DNA from: Tetrapyrgos nigripes
Taxonomy: Eukaryota > Basidiomycota > Agaricomycetes > Agaricales > Campanellaceae
Direction of reading: 5' to 3'
DNA: 64,000 nucleotides
Assembly (NCBI GenBank): GCA_013368315.1
Contig: JAACJM010000153.1
Coordinates: 1-64,000 of the forward strand
The notes under the pieces are model-generated. The model saw nothing but the letters and a program-made list of their open reading frames with translations, did not search any database and had not been told where the DNA came from. The number at the start of each line of letters is the position of its first letter. Position 1 is the first letter of the stretch. Below are positions 22,232 to 34,187 of the stretch, piece by piece. Made by a program: the position numbers and the translations under genes.

Positions 22232-23497
22232 TGCTGTTCAATCTGCACAAAAAATACATCCGTCAAAGACATATATGGGACCCGTTGAAGATATATGTAG
22301 GACCCGTCGAAGATATATACCCCTACCCGTTGAAGATATACCCCCTACCCGTCGAAGATATATATGCCCCACCCGTCAAAGATATACCCGTTAAACATAC
22401 TCTCGATTCCTGAGCCTTGCCTTCTCGCTGGTCAGAATGCTATGGACAAAGCTTTTTAATACATTTATGTAAGTAGATATACACTAACTACACCAAACGT
22501 ACACTAGTGATGCAGATACAAGCAAAACAAAGAGAAGAAAATAAATACAAGCACGGAGAAACGGGGATGGTGGTAGTATGGTACTAATGATTCAGACAGT
22601 GAAAAAGGGATTGAATGGACAGAAAGTGACAAGCTATTTGTACGCGCCATTTACGAAAGGATTCATCACAAATGAAGAGACTGGTGTTGGCAACAGCGAG
22701 TACAGGAATGATGGTGACATCTGCCCTTCTGCTGGTCCTCGCTCTGACAACGCTCCTCATTCACGTCCAAAATCCCTCACAACAGCTCGGAATCAGCCTT
22801 ATCCTTCCCTGCTTGCCTCCAGTCCTTCATGGAGATCAGAGCCGATAAAACTGAAGCGGAGGACAGTGGAATGAAGCAAAATATTGATCAGAATTAAGAT
22901 GACCGTACCAAAGGGCAACACCAGCGTTTGTGGAGCTGGAGTCTAAAGTCCAACGAGCACGGAAGAGAGATTCGGGACCAGATATTGTAGATGAGTGTAG
23001 TGGATTATGAATGAAATAAATGGTGAAATCCGGGCTTTTTGTTGCGTTCTCGGAGGCGACGTGGGGCTGAGGATGGTGGTAAGGAGGAAAGGGACGTGCT
23101 GAGCTGGCAGTACGGCATTCGGCATTCTCACGCAAAATTGCCTGCCATCTCGGCATTTCCGGCCCTGCCGGCAGCCCAATAGGAAATTCTCGATTTTCTA
23201 GTGCTCCAGAAAGCTCAAATGGTGGATTTTGAGGCATGAAATGGTAGGAAAAGCTTTGAGAAATAATTTAACGCGTTCTTACTATTTTCTTGATAAAAGG
23301 TATAACTTCGACGGGTGGGGGTATATCTTTGACGGGTGGGGTATATATCTTTGACGGGTGGGGTATATATCTTTGACGGGTGGGGTATATATCTTTGACG
23401 GGTGGGGTATATATCTTTGACGGGTGGGTGGGTATATCTTTAACGGGTAGGGTATATATCTTTGACAGGTACTATTTTTTGTGCAGATTGAACGGCA
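22232..23497. mobile_element. TA-flanked element with inverted tandem arrays, 1,266 bp
   Basis: The ends read TGCTGTTCAATCTGCAC and, inverted, TGCCGTTCAATCTGCAC, and TA flanks both sides (22230-22231, 23498-23499), as for Tc1/mariner-type elements. Just inside each end lies a tandem array of a roughly 22-25 bp unit (ATATCTTTGACGGGTGGGGT and its complement): about five degenerate units on the left and about eight, more regular, on the right. The centre (22440-23280) has open frames, including 22836-23237 on the minus strand, but no transposase motif. Confidence 0.8.
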
Positions 23498-23570
23498 TAG
23501 TCAAGCAACGCGAGTCCTTGCTTACATAAATTAAAGCTGTACAGGCGAATCCTTTCCATATAAAAACAAG

Positions 23571-26185
23571 ATGTCTTTGCAACGCGTAGACATCAACTCA
23601 CCCTACGATATGGGCAGGGTCACATACCAAGACTTATACTCCGGACAACTCTTTACTCATGGGCATGGCTGCGCGCTTCTGGATCCCGAGCCACATGTCA
23701 TTGGTACCCAATCACGTCCGGAGTTGCGAGAAGCCTACGAAGCGGGTATACGCATTGGCGACGTCGGCTTGATTGGGAAGTCTGGGGACTTCAAATCCAT
23801 CTTCAACATATTCAAACCTGGACAGGACCCGCTCAACGCGATCTTTGGAGTCCCGCCAGGCTTCCGAGCCCTACCATTCCATGAAAACCACGTCTCTTCC
23901 AGAGACTTGTATTATCCATCAAATACTTGGGTGTGCAGCAAAAAGGCTCGATCAACAGTGCTAGATGCTGATGGGGGAGCGGTTTCGTGCGTGCATATAT
24001 CCACGTCTGTTTGCAGAAGGAAACTGATGTTTGACTGTTAGAACATTGTTCGGGCCAGGACTCGGGATTCAATTCCAATTTTCGCAGTCTCAAGGAGCTG
24101 CTCTCTTCCTTCCCGCCGGTGCTCGTCGCATAGACTACACTGCTCCCAGCACCCTCCAAGCTTACATCGAAAAAAATGCAGTATCGTGGTACCAGTTCGT
24201 CAACGACCTTGACTTGGGCGCTTACAACGGCTCTCTCTACCTCGTAACCGGTTATGATAGGACATCCTGCTACCAGAACCTCGCTTTCTCTGGCTCTTCC
24301 TTTCAATCCTCGTTATCCTTCAAATTCTCTTCTGCCCTTCTCCCCACCGGAAATGTTGGAGTCTCGTTGTGCCATAGCTCGTTACCTAGCGATCAACGTT
24401 GGTCGGGATCATCTGGCCCGGAGCATACCCTGAATAACCTTTCACCTTTTATTAGAGGATTTAAGGTTATGATAAGGCCAAGCCTCATCCCCAGCTTGAA
24501 GCTCTTGGTTAGCGTCTCAGACTTGGCCACGTCCGAAACTCTGTCCAGAAGACGTCAAGGTTTACCAAGCCTTCCACCTGATGAATTCGCTGCGCCGTCA
24601 AGGGACCTGGAATTCGCATTGGCGACGACGCCGTCAGTTGCAAGGGATAGCGATTTATCTTCCTACTTGTGGAGCTTTGAGTCTGATTCGGAAACCGAGT
24701 CCGACACTCCAATCTTACAGGTATGTGATTTGCTTCTGTAGACTATCTATCTGCCTAATATGTTCTCGTGCAGACGTACCATCCCTCTGAAGTCGTCAAC
24801 GCATACATACTCGACAAGGTATACTAGGACACCTTCCTTGAAGCTGGTGGCACTGTCTAAGAAAGTCTTTTAGTGCTCTGAGGCTCTCGTTGCTGTTACC
24901 CATGACAATGAATGGTCGGCAGTCTTGGAGGAGGTGAGTCTGTGTTTTCGTTGATGGCCCCACCTTTAATGACATCTGTGTTTGGGCTAGACAGATGATT
25001 TGTTCCCTGACAAAACAACTTTAATTGACCGAATGCTGAGGAAATATCCAACCAAATTCCAACAAGGTAAGCTGTTTTGACATCGTCTCCATACAAGCTG
25101 ATTGCGAGACTGGATAGATGCTCCAATGGAGGGAATTTCTAACAGTACCGCTGCAGAACTACCCCGTCATGTCGATGGACCCAGTACGTCATCCTACCCC
25201 CTACCACATCCAGAGACACTGATTAACATTCCTATTAGGTGATACCGCTGACGAGATGATGATGATGAAACTTTCGAGAGGACACTCGCAGCCTGCTTCT
25301 GATGACGAAGACGAACTGGTCCAGTCCAAACGGCGCAAGCTCAATGTGCTTCTCATTGACGTGACTCCATCTCGGGCAATCGGTATACATGAACAGTCCG
25401 GCTCGGATGACTATCGTCATCTTCTCGACATGTCCAAGTCCATGTCTTCCAAAGGGAGTGGAACGTCAAAGACTAAGGAGAATGGGCCGTCGAAGGTCAA
25501 GCTAAGTAGTACGAAAGGGAAGGGTGCTGTCAAAGGAAGCTCTATACGAGCCAAATCTGGCTGTTATACTTGCAGAATCCGCAGAAAGGTACGCTGGTGT
25601 TACATCTTTCAACTCTCTTCTTTTCTGACCTTATCCCTATTTCCATAATCATCTATCAATATCATCTCCGTTTTGCCTTCTATGGCATTGGCGTAAAAGA
25701 AATGCGATGAACGGCAGGACGCACTTGGTCGTTGCGCGACTTGTGTTCGTCTACGCCTTCAGTGTCTCGGCTTTGACACAAAGCGGCCAAATTGTCTCCG
25801 AGTACGTCCTACGTTCCTTGATTCTCAAATTTCATGCCAACCAATCATTCATTAGGAGGATAATCAAGTGTCTGTCATCCGGGAAAAGATCAAGAATTTC
25901 CTTGCTTCTCAAGGCATGATCAAAGGTCATTCCAGCGCCGATCCCTCGAGAGTGCAGGAAGAGCAGGCAACAATTCTTGCCGACGATGCCCATTCCGATG
26001 AGACGCTTTCAGCCTCAGTGCAACCCAGGGGCGGCATACTCATACTTGACGAGGAGGCAGACTACACAGTAGAAACCGAGAGTTACGCCAGTGCTGGTGC
26101 TACCACTTCAGGAGCGTACGCATCGTCAAGCAGTATGAAACCTGTCATTCAAAAGGAAGAGCAGTATCCGTGGCTCGAGGTTTGA
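23571..26185 (+). CDS. Zn2Cys6 fungal-type domain protein, nine exons
   Basis: Likely nuclear transcription factor of 707 residues. Exons: 23571-23986, 24042-24720, 24774-24818, 24874-24933, 24991-25066, 25118-25183, 25239-25588, 25700-25801 and 25856-26185; every junction is GT-AG and keeps frame. The N-terminal third has the Agaricomycete pattern DLYSGQLFTHGHG and IGDVGLIGKSGDFKSIFNI. The middle has HPSEVVNAYIL and VTHDNEWSAVLEE. A basic segment (KRRK) and a Ser/Lys linker precede the zinc cluster SGCYTCRIRRKKCDE...CATCVRLRLQC, with all six Cys in C-x2-C-x6-C twice. The tail REKIKNFLASQGMIKGH is typical of this mushroom subfamily. The DNA-binding domain is C-terminal, unlike many Zn2Cys6 factors. 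A TATA-like TATAAAAA lies only 12 bp before the ATG, so the start could be the Met at residue 14. Targets are unknown. Confidence 0.85.
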
Positions 26186-26470
26186 AACTGATTTTTTTGA
26201 GCTTACTAATTCGCAAGACGAGGCAACGAAGAGCGAAGCATAGCGTAGAGATAAAAAGGTGACTAGAGCCTGGGTGTGTGTAAATAGACAAGTGCTTACA
26301 GATCTTCGTATATATCAAGGGGTCAGAAATTTTTTTTAAGCTTCGAGCTCTGGACCTACCTACCTTCAGTAATAACGTTGTATACCTAATATAGTAATAT
26401 CGCAGTAAGATTGGAAGGTGAAGGGCCCCAAGGCACACAAAGGTGAAAGAGGGGCCGGGGATAAAAGCCA
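26186..26470. other. 3' flank of the Zn2Cys6 gene
   Basis: Presumed 3' untranslated and intergenic DNA; no gene seen. Confidence 0.4.
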
Positions 26471-26472
26471 AC

Positions 26473-26909
26473 TCCGCGCCGTCCAGTAATAGTAATACTG
26501 GTACGCTCGTATTTTTTACGGGCCCAGTACTGGTACGGTGTACCCGTCCTCGTATTCGTACGGGTTCATCTGGAGGCTTGTACGATACGGGACGGGTACT
26601 GATACGACAGTATTACGGTTCAATATGGTATACAGGTCTTTTTACCAGGAAATGCCCAGAATTCTAAATTGACCACTGCAAACTGCTCAGAATTTGATAA
26701 TATTTTTTATTTACAATAATAACGTACGGCAGAAAAGCAGGAGAAAACCCTCGCCGATGCATGGCCGGCCCGTATACCGTACAAACCCGTATGACGGCTG
26801 TAAAATACGGTCCAATACGGGATTACCCGTCCAGTACCCGTATCCGTACTGGTCCCTGCAGCAACCTTGTGCGGTACGGTACCAGTACTGGTACGGCGCG
26901 GAGCCCTAG
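26473..26909. mobile_element. GC-rich hAT-like MITE with TACGGGT repeats
   Basis: Inverted ends share CTCCGCGCCGT and CAGTA.TGGTAC. Both flanks of the AT-rich centre are dense in CGTACGGGTA/TACCCGTA motifs. The right end reads CCCTA and the left end has decayed, so I could not establish a target duplication. The layout resembles the MITE at 9322-9837. Confidence 0.55.
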
Positions 26910-27180
26910 ACGGACCACGGATTACAGGTTCTCGCTGCAAAAGAGGCGGAGGTTTGGATGTACAAGGAAAGTGGAGAGTGAGATTAATGTGCATAAGGAG
27001 GGAGAAGAAGTAGTCTCGTGAACCCAGACTGACGGTACCACTACATGGTATGTAGAGAAGAAGAGAGGAAGAGAGACAACGGAACGAGATAGGAAGAAGC
27101 GAAGGGGAAAGGAAACAGCTGATGGAATATGAATTAAAATCTGTAATTTCTGGCCTGAGGTATGGCAGGGAAACCACTCA
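26910..27180. repeat. Dispersed repeat, copy D
   Basis: This matches 44915-45075 in order and direction (CTGCAAAAGAGG, GGAAAGTGGAGAGTGAG, GAGACAACGGAACGAGATAGG), with one extra stretch here near 27010-27050. It is purine-rich with no credible coding frame. Confidence 0.65.
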
Positions 27181-27591
27181 TGGGAATATTTATTACTTAA
27201 TAACTGGCTGATGCGGATCAGCCCTGTTAAAAAGTTCCAGACTACATATATATACACACATAGTGTAGAACATGTATATATCGTCAGTCTGGTTAACGAG
27301 ACTAGTTGCTTCTGCATGACCTAGCGTGAAGCACAAGAATCAGCTGGTGAACTGTAGTTTATCCCCTGCTGCTCCGAGCATTGTACATGATCAATAGCAG
27401 CGCCGCCTCTTACGGCTGCGGGAACCCGATGAGTAAAGGGGGACGAAGAATCGACGTACTTCTATCAGAGGAGGACCCATTTAGATGTGTAGAATGTATC
27501 ACCATTCGAGAAAACCTTCGGTAGCGAGAAGTAGAAAATGGCGCTGGCAATTCAAAAGTTCGGCGAATTCCAAGGTGAAATGGTAATACTA

Positions 27592-29145
27592 TGGCAATAA
27601 TAGTGTCCGGAAAATCAAAAACCCGGATTTTCATGCAAGTTACCACTTTTTTGACCATCTTTTCACACAAGTTGGGTGGAATCCGGACTTTTCATGGTTT
27701 TTTTGCGCAACTTCTCATTGATGAAAAGTCAACTTATCTTTCTGTACAAGTTCAGATAACGGACCAAAAAATTCACAGGTTTCACATTCGACCCATTTTT
27801 GCGCATGTTGTTGGGGATGGGTTTTACCATGAAATTTTTGCATGATCTCTTGATCTTAGATTCCAAAAGTTACAGGTTCTGGAAATGGAAACTTATGACT
27901 ATTTTGTGCAAGTTGAACTTCTTTCATAGCTCAAATATTTCTGCAAGTTTCATAGGAAGTATTTCTCCACTTTTTTTTTTGCAAGTTCTCAAGAAGGAAA
28001 TTTCATTTGGATTTTTAACCTCTCGCAGTCATCGTCAACATGCGCAGAGAGCTACCGTACTGTACAGAGAGTTCTGGGAAATTGGACTAATGAATGGCTG
28101 ACCGCGCCAATGTCATAGACCTGCAAAATTTCACGAAAGGTACCAGGTAGGAACTTGTGTAAAAAGTCCCGGCCAAGGTGATGTACTCACCTATGGAAAT
28201 TTCTGTGGTTGTTTCACATGCGTGAACTTGTAAAATTCAGGCCAGAGCCTCTGAACCCAATTTGAACCTGCGAGCGAGCTTTGACTCCACACCCAGTGAT
28301 ACGCAGCTCGAAAAGAGCTACACGAAACTCTCAAAGGCTAGACGATAGCCGGAGAATCCCGTGAGATCGAGGGAGAGGCAGACTCCGAAGATATGGACTG
28401 AAATACGATGGATAGATGGTAAGTGGCTGCGCTCTGGGCTGACTGGGATACTGAAAACTTCTCTAGAATACCAGACTTTCACTGGCAACGACGGAGAGGA
28501 CTGGAGGACGGCTTAAGACGAAAGAGGAAGGCTGGGGAGCTGAAGGTAGACTGGAACTTGGACTGGGCTTTGAGTTACACGGTGAACTGATTTATTAGAG
28601 TATTCTACTACTATTTATACCTAGATATTGCCAAGTGCGCAGTAAGTAGGAAGTAACAGTATTCGGAAGTCAGAACAAAGTGTAAAGAAATAAATGAAAT
28701 AACTAAGTAACAAATCTGGGCGAAACAAAGGATGTAAGAGTGATAAAACAAGTTTTGAGAAGGCTGTAGAAACATGTCTGAAAATATGAAAATATTGTAA
28801 CGCGTATGGAACAGTCCGAAATCAAAGATAAACAGAACTAAGATGAAACAAGAAACATACGAACAAGTGACAATACTTAAAACAGACGCGTCGCGTTGGG
28901 AGCATGATTAGGGGAACTAAAGTAGTACCAAAATGTGGTACTACACCAGAGCTGACCTGTGCAAAAATTGCTGCCATTGACAACTTGTGAAATTTTCGAA
29001 GCTGGATATGCACTTGTGTGAAATCTTAAGCATTGTCATGACTTTCTAACTTGCAAAATTCCATGACACCTGTCACACCAACTTGTAAAATTTCTGCCTC
29101 AAACCAAAGTTGTAAAATTTGATTTTCCGGACAATATTATTGCCA
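27592..29145. mobile_element. TA-flanked element with AACTTG repeats, 1,554 bp
   Basis: Ends are TGGCAATAATAGTGTCCGG and, inverted, TGGCAATAATATTGTCCGG; TA flanks both (27590-27591, 29146-29147). The outer 350 bp on the left and 180 bp on the right carry degenerate roughly 30 bp repeats of GCAAGTT/AACTTGTAAAATTT type. No transposase is encoded. The centre (28260-28700) is different in character and may be captured or nested DNA. It fits a non-autonomous Tc1/mariner-type element. Confidence 0.75.
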
Positions 29146-29406
29146 TATAATACTTTGGAATTGAGCCATATTTGCGCTCTTGAATAGTAATACAATCAGA
29201 TTAGATCCTTTCGTTCATGGACCCAGGCGTCCGAAAGATCCGAAAGTTTTCGATTCAAATTACGACAAAAGGCTCACTGTAAGCCTGCTGTGTAGCCAGT
29301 CCTGGTAGTACATCGTTCATTTAGTATATAATCCCAGTAAGTATTTGTGTTCACGAATATCCACTACCGGAAGGCTGCGGGGATAAGCCCCAGCTCCTAT
29401 GGAATG

Positions 29407-30668
29407 CTAAGAGGCGTATGACGGAGGTGGTATATCGATCCTTCCCTCCTCTTCCTCGTTTTGGCTGCCACCCCTCTCTATTCTCATATCTTGTCCCTGG
29501 ACCACTTCAAGAGAGCATGCGGAGGCATCGCCACGACTCGGAGTACCTGGCGTTGTGGTAACTACCACTCTTTCAGTAGACTCCGATAGGTCCCGGACAG
29601 CTACAGTATGAGTATCACGGCTCTCTTTCCCGTCGAGTCGAGTCGGATGGACACTAGAAGTGATCAAAGGGAAAGGGGATATACTCCTCCATGTGACGGC
29701 ACGGCTATTACTTGGACCTTGCTTGTCAATGGCTGGGTCAGGCGCCACTTGACGTTCCAGGTCATCTCCTGCCAAAAGCTCTGGATCCTTGAATTGCCTG
29801 ATGTTTTTGGGATATTTCCGCTGTCGATGCCAAAAGATAACGATTCCGAACAATACAAATCCTAGTAATGAACCTAAGATGGATCCGACGATAACTGCAG
29901 TTTTATCGTGCCTACATAACAAGGATATTGAAGCTGTCAGCACGTTTCTGCCGAGGAAGAAAGGAATTACCTTGGGTTGCTTATTCTGCCATTGGGTTGT
30001 GAAGAATCTGTGGGTTGGGGGAGACTGCTGGGTTGAGTGGGTTGATTAAGACTGCTGGATTGAGTGGATTGAGAAAGACTAGTGAATACTATGAGCCATG
30101 GCCCATGAAGAAGAAAATAATCTGCATGAAAGAATACCTTGATGTAGCATTATCAGGCTGTACTTCTACAAACATGGAATAAAACGGTAAAATATTTCTG
30201 TATTGGCGTCGGTTAGTAAAAAAAATTGCAGCCGTGGTGAAGAGACCTCATACCGGTTGCGCGTGTTGATAGCATTGATCACAAACGCTCTATGTAACGG
30301 AAGGTAAACCACTATCCAAAGCAAGAATCGTAAGGCGAACCCGGATTGATTGAAAGACATAAACCCTTGGCCTCCAAACCCAGCTACATTGGGTACACCG
30401 TCAGTAGAGGATAAGGTGGTTCTACCCTCGCCGTCTAGCTGTTCCTTCCTGAAGAAGAAGTCTGTAGGATCATCGGAACCTCTAGTCCAAAGGTACACAT
30501 TGTTTTGGTGAGGGATAGGTTGGGTGGGAAAGGTGATGTTGAGCCCGTGAGCGAGAAAGACTAGGAAACCTGAGAAGAGGCTGAGGGAGAGAAGGGCATG
30601 TCAGGCTGAGATGAGGGGAACTCGACTATTAGAACTGACGACAGTGACAAATAAATAGTCCGAAGCAT
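29407..30668 (-). CDS. Single-pass surface protein with signal peptide
   Basis: A 325-residue product from six exons: 30668-30640, 30580-30341, 30289-30254, 30197-30138, 30078-29971 and 29911-29407, all GT-AG and in frame. The N-terminus is a signal peptide (MLRTIYLSLSLFSGFLVFLA). Next comes a short beta-rich ectodomain (ITFPTQP, LWTRGSDDPTDFF, FVINAINTRNR) resembling the domain that precedes Ser/Thr-rich linkers in many basidiomycete wall and membrane proteins. A Ser/Gln/Pro linker (STQSSSLNQPTQPSS) leads to one membrane helix (AVIVGSILGSLLGFVLFGIV) and a basic stop-transfer WHRQRKY. The cytosolic tail of about 150 residues is hydrophilic and ends in DIPPPSYAS, a PPxY-like motif that could bind WW domains. 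Function is unknown; a sensor or wall-anchoring role is inference. Confidence 0.78.
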
Positions 30669-31165
30669 TTGAGCAGCCCGCTGCCAACTGAGAGAAAGGG
30701 TTGTAAAAGCTGAGGAAGGGGGAAACCAACGCAAGGGAGGAGAATAGACGACTTTTGACTCACATAGAAAGGATGGACTGAGCGCAATCAATCATGATTG
30801 ATTTAGGTTGCGTAGTGCTGGTGATTGCGCTTCATGATCGTGGTCACAGCTGAGAAGCCATGCCCTTTCACCCCCATTGATCAACGACAATAGATATTCT
30901 CCCAGGAACGATATCATCTCACTGGAAGGATGGCCGTTACAGTGCGTTTGGGGAGACCATCTTCCACTGCTGATGCTTCCAGGGGTATTCAGCCTCATCC
31001 ATGGGTATCTTAAATCTGTCGTTGACATTATGACAACCTGAATAGAACTACAAATTGGTCACAGGATGGCAGGTAAAATTTGTTGACAATTTGAGAGACG
31101 ACGACGGAATCGGCAACCAGCACGAACTCATCCTTCGAGCGGGCCATCATCCTCTCAGGACATCA
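30669..31165. other. Intergenic between two minus-strand genes
   Basis: This is upstream DNA of the surface-protein gene and the 3' flank of the dehydrogenase pseudogene. Short frames have no recognisable content. Confidence 0.4.
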
Positions 31166-32365
31166 CTACTGCCTCAACCTCGTCAAAACAGCCTCATCTT
31201 CCAACCCCTTCCTCCTGAGTCCATCCAACGAGTCCCACCCAGCCAATCCCATCGTCACGTTCAGATCCGTGCGTAGCTGTTAGATGAACTGCTCAAGAGA
31301 TCAAGCAAGGAGAAGACAAGATGATGAGCAAGTCAACGAAGGACAAGAGAAAGACGTAACCCACCGGAAGCGGGTTGTCTTGCTGCTTGCAACTTAGACT
31401 TGAGAATCCTCTCGAGAGTGACGACGGACGGGAGTGCACCGTCGACCTGACTACCACCTGTCGAAGAAAAAATGAGCAAGTGGACCTAAACGAGAGGAAG
31501 AAAAAGTCGGAGAATACAACGCACCATAGTTGCTCACCACAATCCCCCCTTCTCTCTCCCCTTCAACAAATCCACCATCCTCTCCGCATCTGCAACACTC
31601 TTAATCCCCTTCAAAACCACGGTTTCTTCCCATTCCTACAAAATAAAGTCGAGATCTTCCCAAGATCTATACAACTCCGTATTCGCCTTCCCTAACCAGG
31701 CCTGACCAAGATAAACGTCTTCTCATGCTTTGGCTTGTCGTTCCTCTGTCACTTTTTGCTCACGAATTCGTGCTAAGATTTCTTGAGCAATGAGGATTGT
31801 ATGGGAACTCACTTTCTCTTTCCTTGCCCCCGTCGCCGGGTGCATTGTTGTCGTAAGGGTCTGCAGCGGAACGTTTGTGCATCTTCATGAAGACGGGATC
31901 CATTCTAACGATCTCGACACCAACGCCTAATCCAAACGGTAGGTAACTCCGCTGACGAAGGGTACGCCTAGTTTACCGGCTGCACGCGTTGGAGCGAGTT
32001 CGCCGTCTGGACTAAAGATGCTTTGTATACCGAGGGGAGCAATGATGATGGGAGAGGGGTATCAGACGCCGAAGAGAGGTGGAGAGGAAACGGGTGTCGG
32101 TGGGCACGAGAATGCGTGGAACGATACGGAGGGAAAGGAAGGCAGCGAGGTTGGCGTGGTGAGTTGAGGAGATACCTCCTGAACCGTAAGCGTAGTCGAA
32201 TGGACCTGTAAACATATGTAGGTTAGACTACGTAGACATAGAGAAAGGATACACACACCAGACCATTGTTTCACCTCTTCAAAAACGGTCAAGGTCCCTG
32301 CTATCCAATGTAAATGTCTGGCATGTACTTGCTTCTAGGTGGGGTTTGAGGTGAGACATGGATGA
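31166..32365 (-). pseudogene. FMN-dependent alpha-hydroxyacid dehydrogenase, decayed
   Basis: Read on the minus strand this is a relative of lactate 2-monooxygenase and glycolate oxidase-type flavoenzymes. Recognisable blocks in order: FEEVKQWSG, an intron with a good GTGTGT donor, GPFDYAYGSGGISSTH (near 32200), LRIVPRILVPTDTRFL, YPSPIIIAPLGI, LAPTRAAGKLGVPFVSG, LPFGLGVGVEIVRMDPVFMK, SWEDLDF, VVLKGIKSVADAERMVD, GGIVVSNYG, SQVDGALPSVVTLERIL, and the tail MGLAGWDSLD. Damage is extensive: a TGA just before YPSPIII, a TGA and a TAG around the SWEDLDF block, at least one frame change before GGIVVSNYG, and loss of about 130 residues between VPFVSG and LPFGLG. That lost part holds the stretch with conserved FMN contacts. 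The gene cannot make active enzyme. Confidence 0.82.
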
Positions 32366-32668
32366 TATCGAAGTGGTTGGAATGAAGAAGATGCGCGGGT
32401 ACACGGCCTTCCGAACCTGAACCCCGGGCCAGGGTAAATAGGCATGTTACACGTAGGTTTTGACTTTCCGCCCTCAACACGTGACGTCTCGATTAGGCAG
32501 GTGATTATGTCATGTAGAGATATTGTAGTTTTCGGCAAGTTTTCGGTGAATAATATTTCTCGGTGGTCCGGAAGCCAGAAAGGAGAACAAAAGAACTTGG
32601 ACCACTAGGTTCCCAATTGGGAAAATTGGACTTTCAACCGTTTTCACCTCCTCTCCTCATCGTCCGCA

Positions 32669-33233
32669 ATGTTCTCCAGCTTCCAAACCTCTGTTCCCGA
32701 CGTCTCTCCACCTTTTCCGAGCCTCGCTATACCCGTTGATGCCATCAACGATCAGCAGACACACGCCGCCAATTCTAAATTCAGTTCTTGCGATCGGGAC
32801 AGGTACAGCATCCCCGGAACATTCGAATACGATTCATGCCACAACTACACAATGTCATGGGGCTCAATGGAAGAATTCCGAGAGTGGCTAGAACGAGAAG
32901 AGGACGACAAGCTCATTTCACTTTGTTGGCGAGGGATGAGTGGGGTCATGGTGAGTCGTTTCGCAGAACCGGGGTGCGTCAGCTAGTATATCTACTTCAT
33001 CTTCTCAATCCTTGCCTTTACCTTCCCCTGCTCCTGCTCCACTTGCTGCACCTCCCTCTTCTGCACCTCCTATTCCCACTGCTGTTGCCACTCCGCATAT
33101 AGCCTTACCTTACCCAAGTCAAACCCAGGTGTATCCAACACCTTCTCAACATTATACTCATTATTATCCTCCTTATCCTTATTATTCCATGCCTTATGGA
33201 CAGTTTTCTGGTCCTTCGGGCCCACGTACTTGA
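32669..33233 (+). CDS. Hypothetical two-part gene, frame uncertain
   Basis: The first part (32669-32950) encodes about 94 residues ending at a GTGAGT donor. It contains SWGSMEEFREWLEREEDD, a pattern resembling the DNA-binding leader of some MULE-type transposase-derived proteins in mushrooms, though the zinc-binding part is missing. The second part (about 32990-33233) is a Pro/Ala/Tyr-rich tail (PLPSPAPAPLAAPPSS, HYYPPYPYYSMPYG). No normal-length intron joins them in frame: the only obvious one is 36 nt and shifts the frame. Either the gene is broken or I have missed an exon. Confidence 0.35.
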
Positions 33234-34180
33234 GTAGATACTCTGTTGTACAAATGTATTCAAATTTAGGAGCTCCGGAGCTCGTCCGAATAATCTTTAT
33301 TTGTTCGAGACAAAATGTAGCCGCCTTTTGCCGAGGACAAATAACCTTCCTTTTCTGTCCGTGAGAACATCACGTGTTGAGGGCGAAAAGTGGACAACTG
33401 TTACACGTAGCCACGGTTTGTCACTAAGTACGGTTTTGATGATTAAGAATCTCACTGACGCACACTAACGACGGCTCTGATGACGGTGACAGTAGTGAGA
33501 TGGCCAGGCCTCGCAAGAGACGCATTATCCGTGGTACGTTGGTGGTACGTCATCCAGCTTCTGCCTCAAATTTTCGGATTCTTAATCACACGTACCACCT
33601 TCTTTCAAGCTCGAAACTGAGCCGCAGGTCGAACTCGATGGTGCGTACTTTATGGATAAACAAAGCTTTCACGCTAATTGTATTCTGATAGCCATCGACC
33701 TCACCAATACCGATGCCGAGGACACACCTGAGAACATGGTTCAAGCGAATATCCCAAGCCCAGGGCCTCGCCTTGAGGGCCGGGTCAGGTCCTACATATA
33801 ACCACTGGACCTGAACCTCAGGCCTCAGGGTCGGTCCAGGTCGGATGAAGGGCCAACGGGGTCGGGCCCGGAGGCAAGACTGTGTGTGTGAATCAGGTTC
33901 CTTTGAAATCGACACTTCGTATTAAATTTAGGACTAGGCACATGTACAGAGATGTACACACTGACGCGTACAAGCATTTACCATCTGATCGCAACAACGA
34001 AGGATCTTGATCAGGCCGGAACTCTTATTCCAGGACCTGGAAGCTTTCATTCCGCATAATTTGTCCATCATACGGCATAGAAGACTCACACGAGAGACAG
34101 TAAGGCACTAAGTTGTCCACGACTCTACTATTCCCTCAGGCAGCAGCGAACTTAACGGAGAACATTACTCTCCCTAAGGT
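33234..34180. other. Intergenic with a GC-rich MITE-like patch
   Basis: Positions 33750-33890 are dense in AGGGCC/GGGTC and CCCAGGCC motifs similar to hAT subterminal zones, but I could not find paired ends. No gene is supported. Confidence 0.4.
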
Positions 34181-34187
34181 CTTAACC

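Noticed and set aside
22836..23237. 133-residue gene inside the TA-flanked element
   Set aside because: The beginning looks protein-like, but no domain or splice continuation was found; treated as chance or as captured sequence.
26707..27317. Hydrophobic or Ser-rich minus-strand frames as membrane proteins
   Set aside because: They lie in the purine-rich dispersed repeat and in a MITE; composition alone explains the open frames. The same holds for 44363-45226 and 58244-58629.
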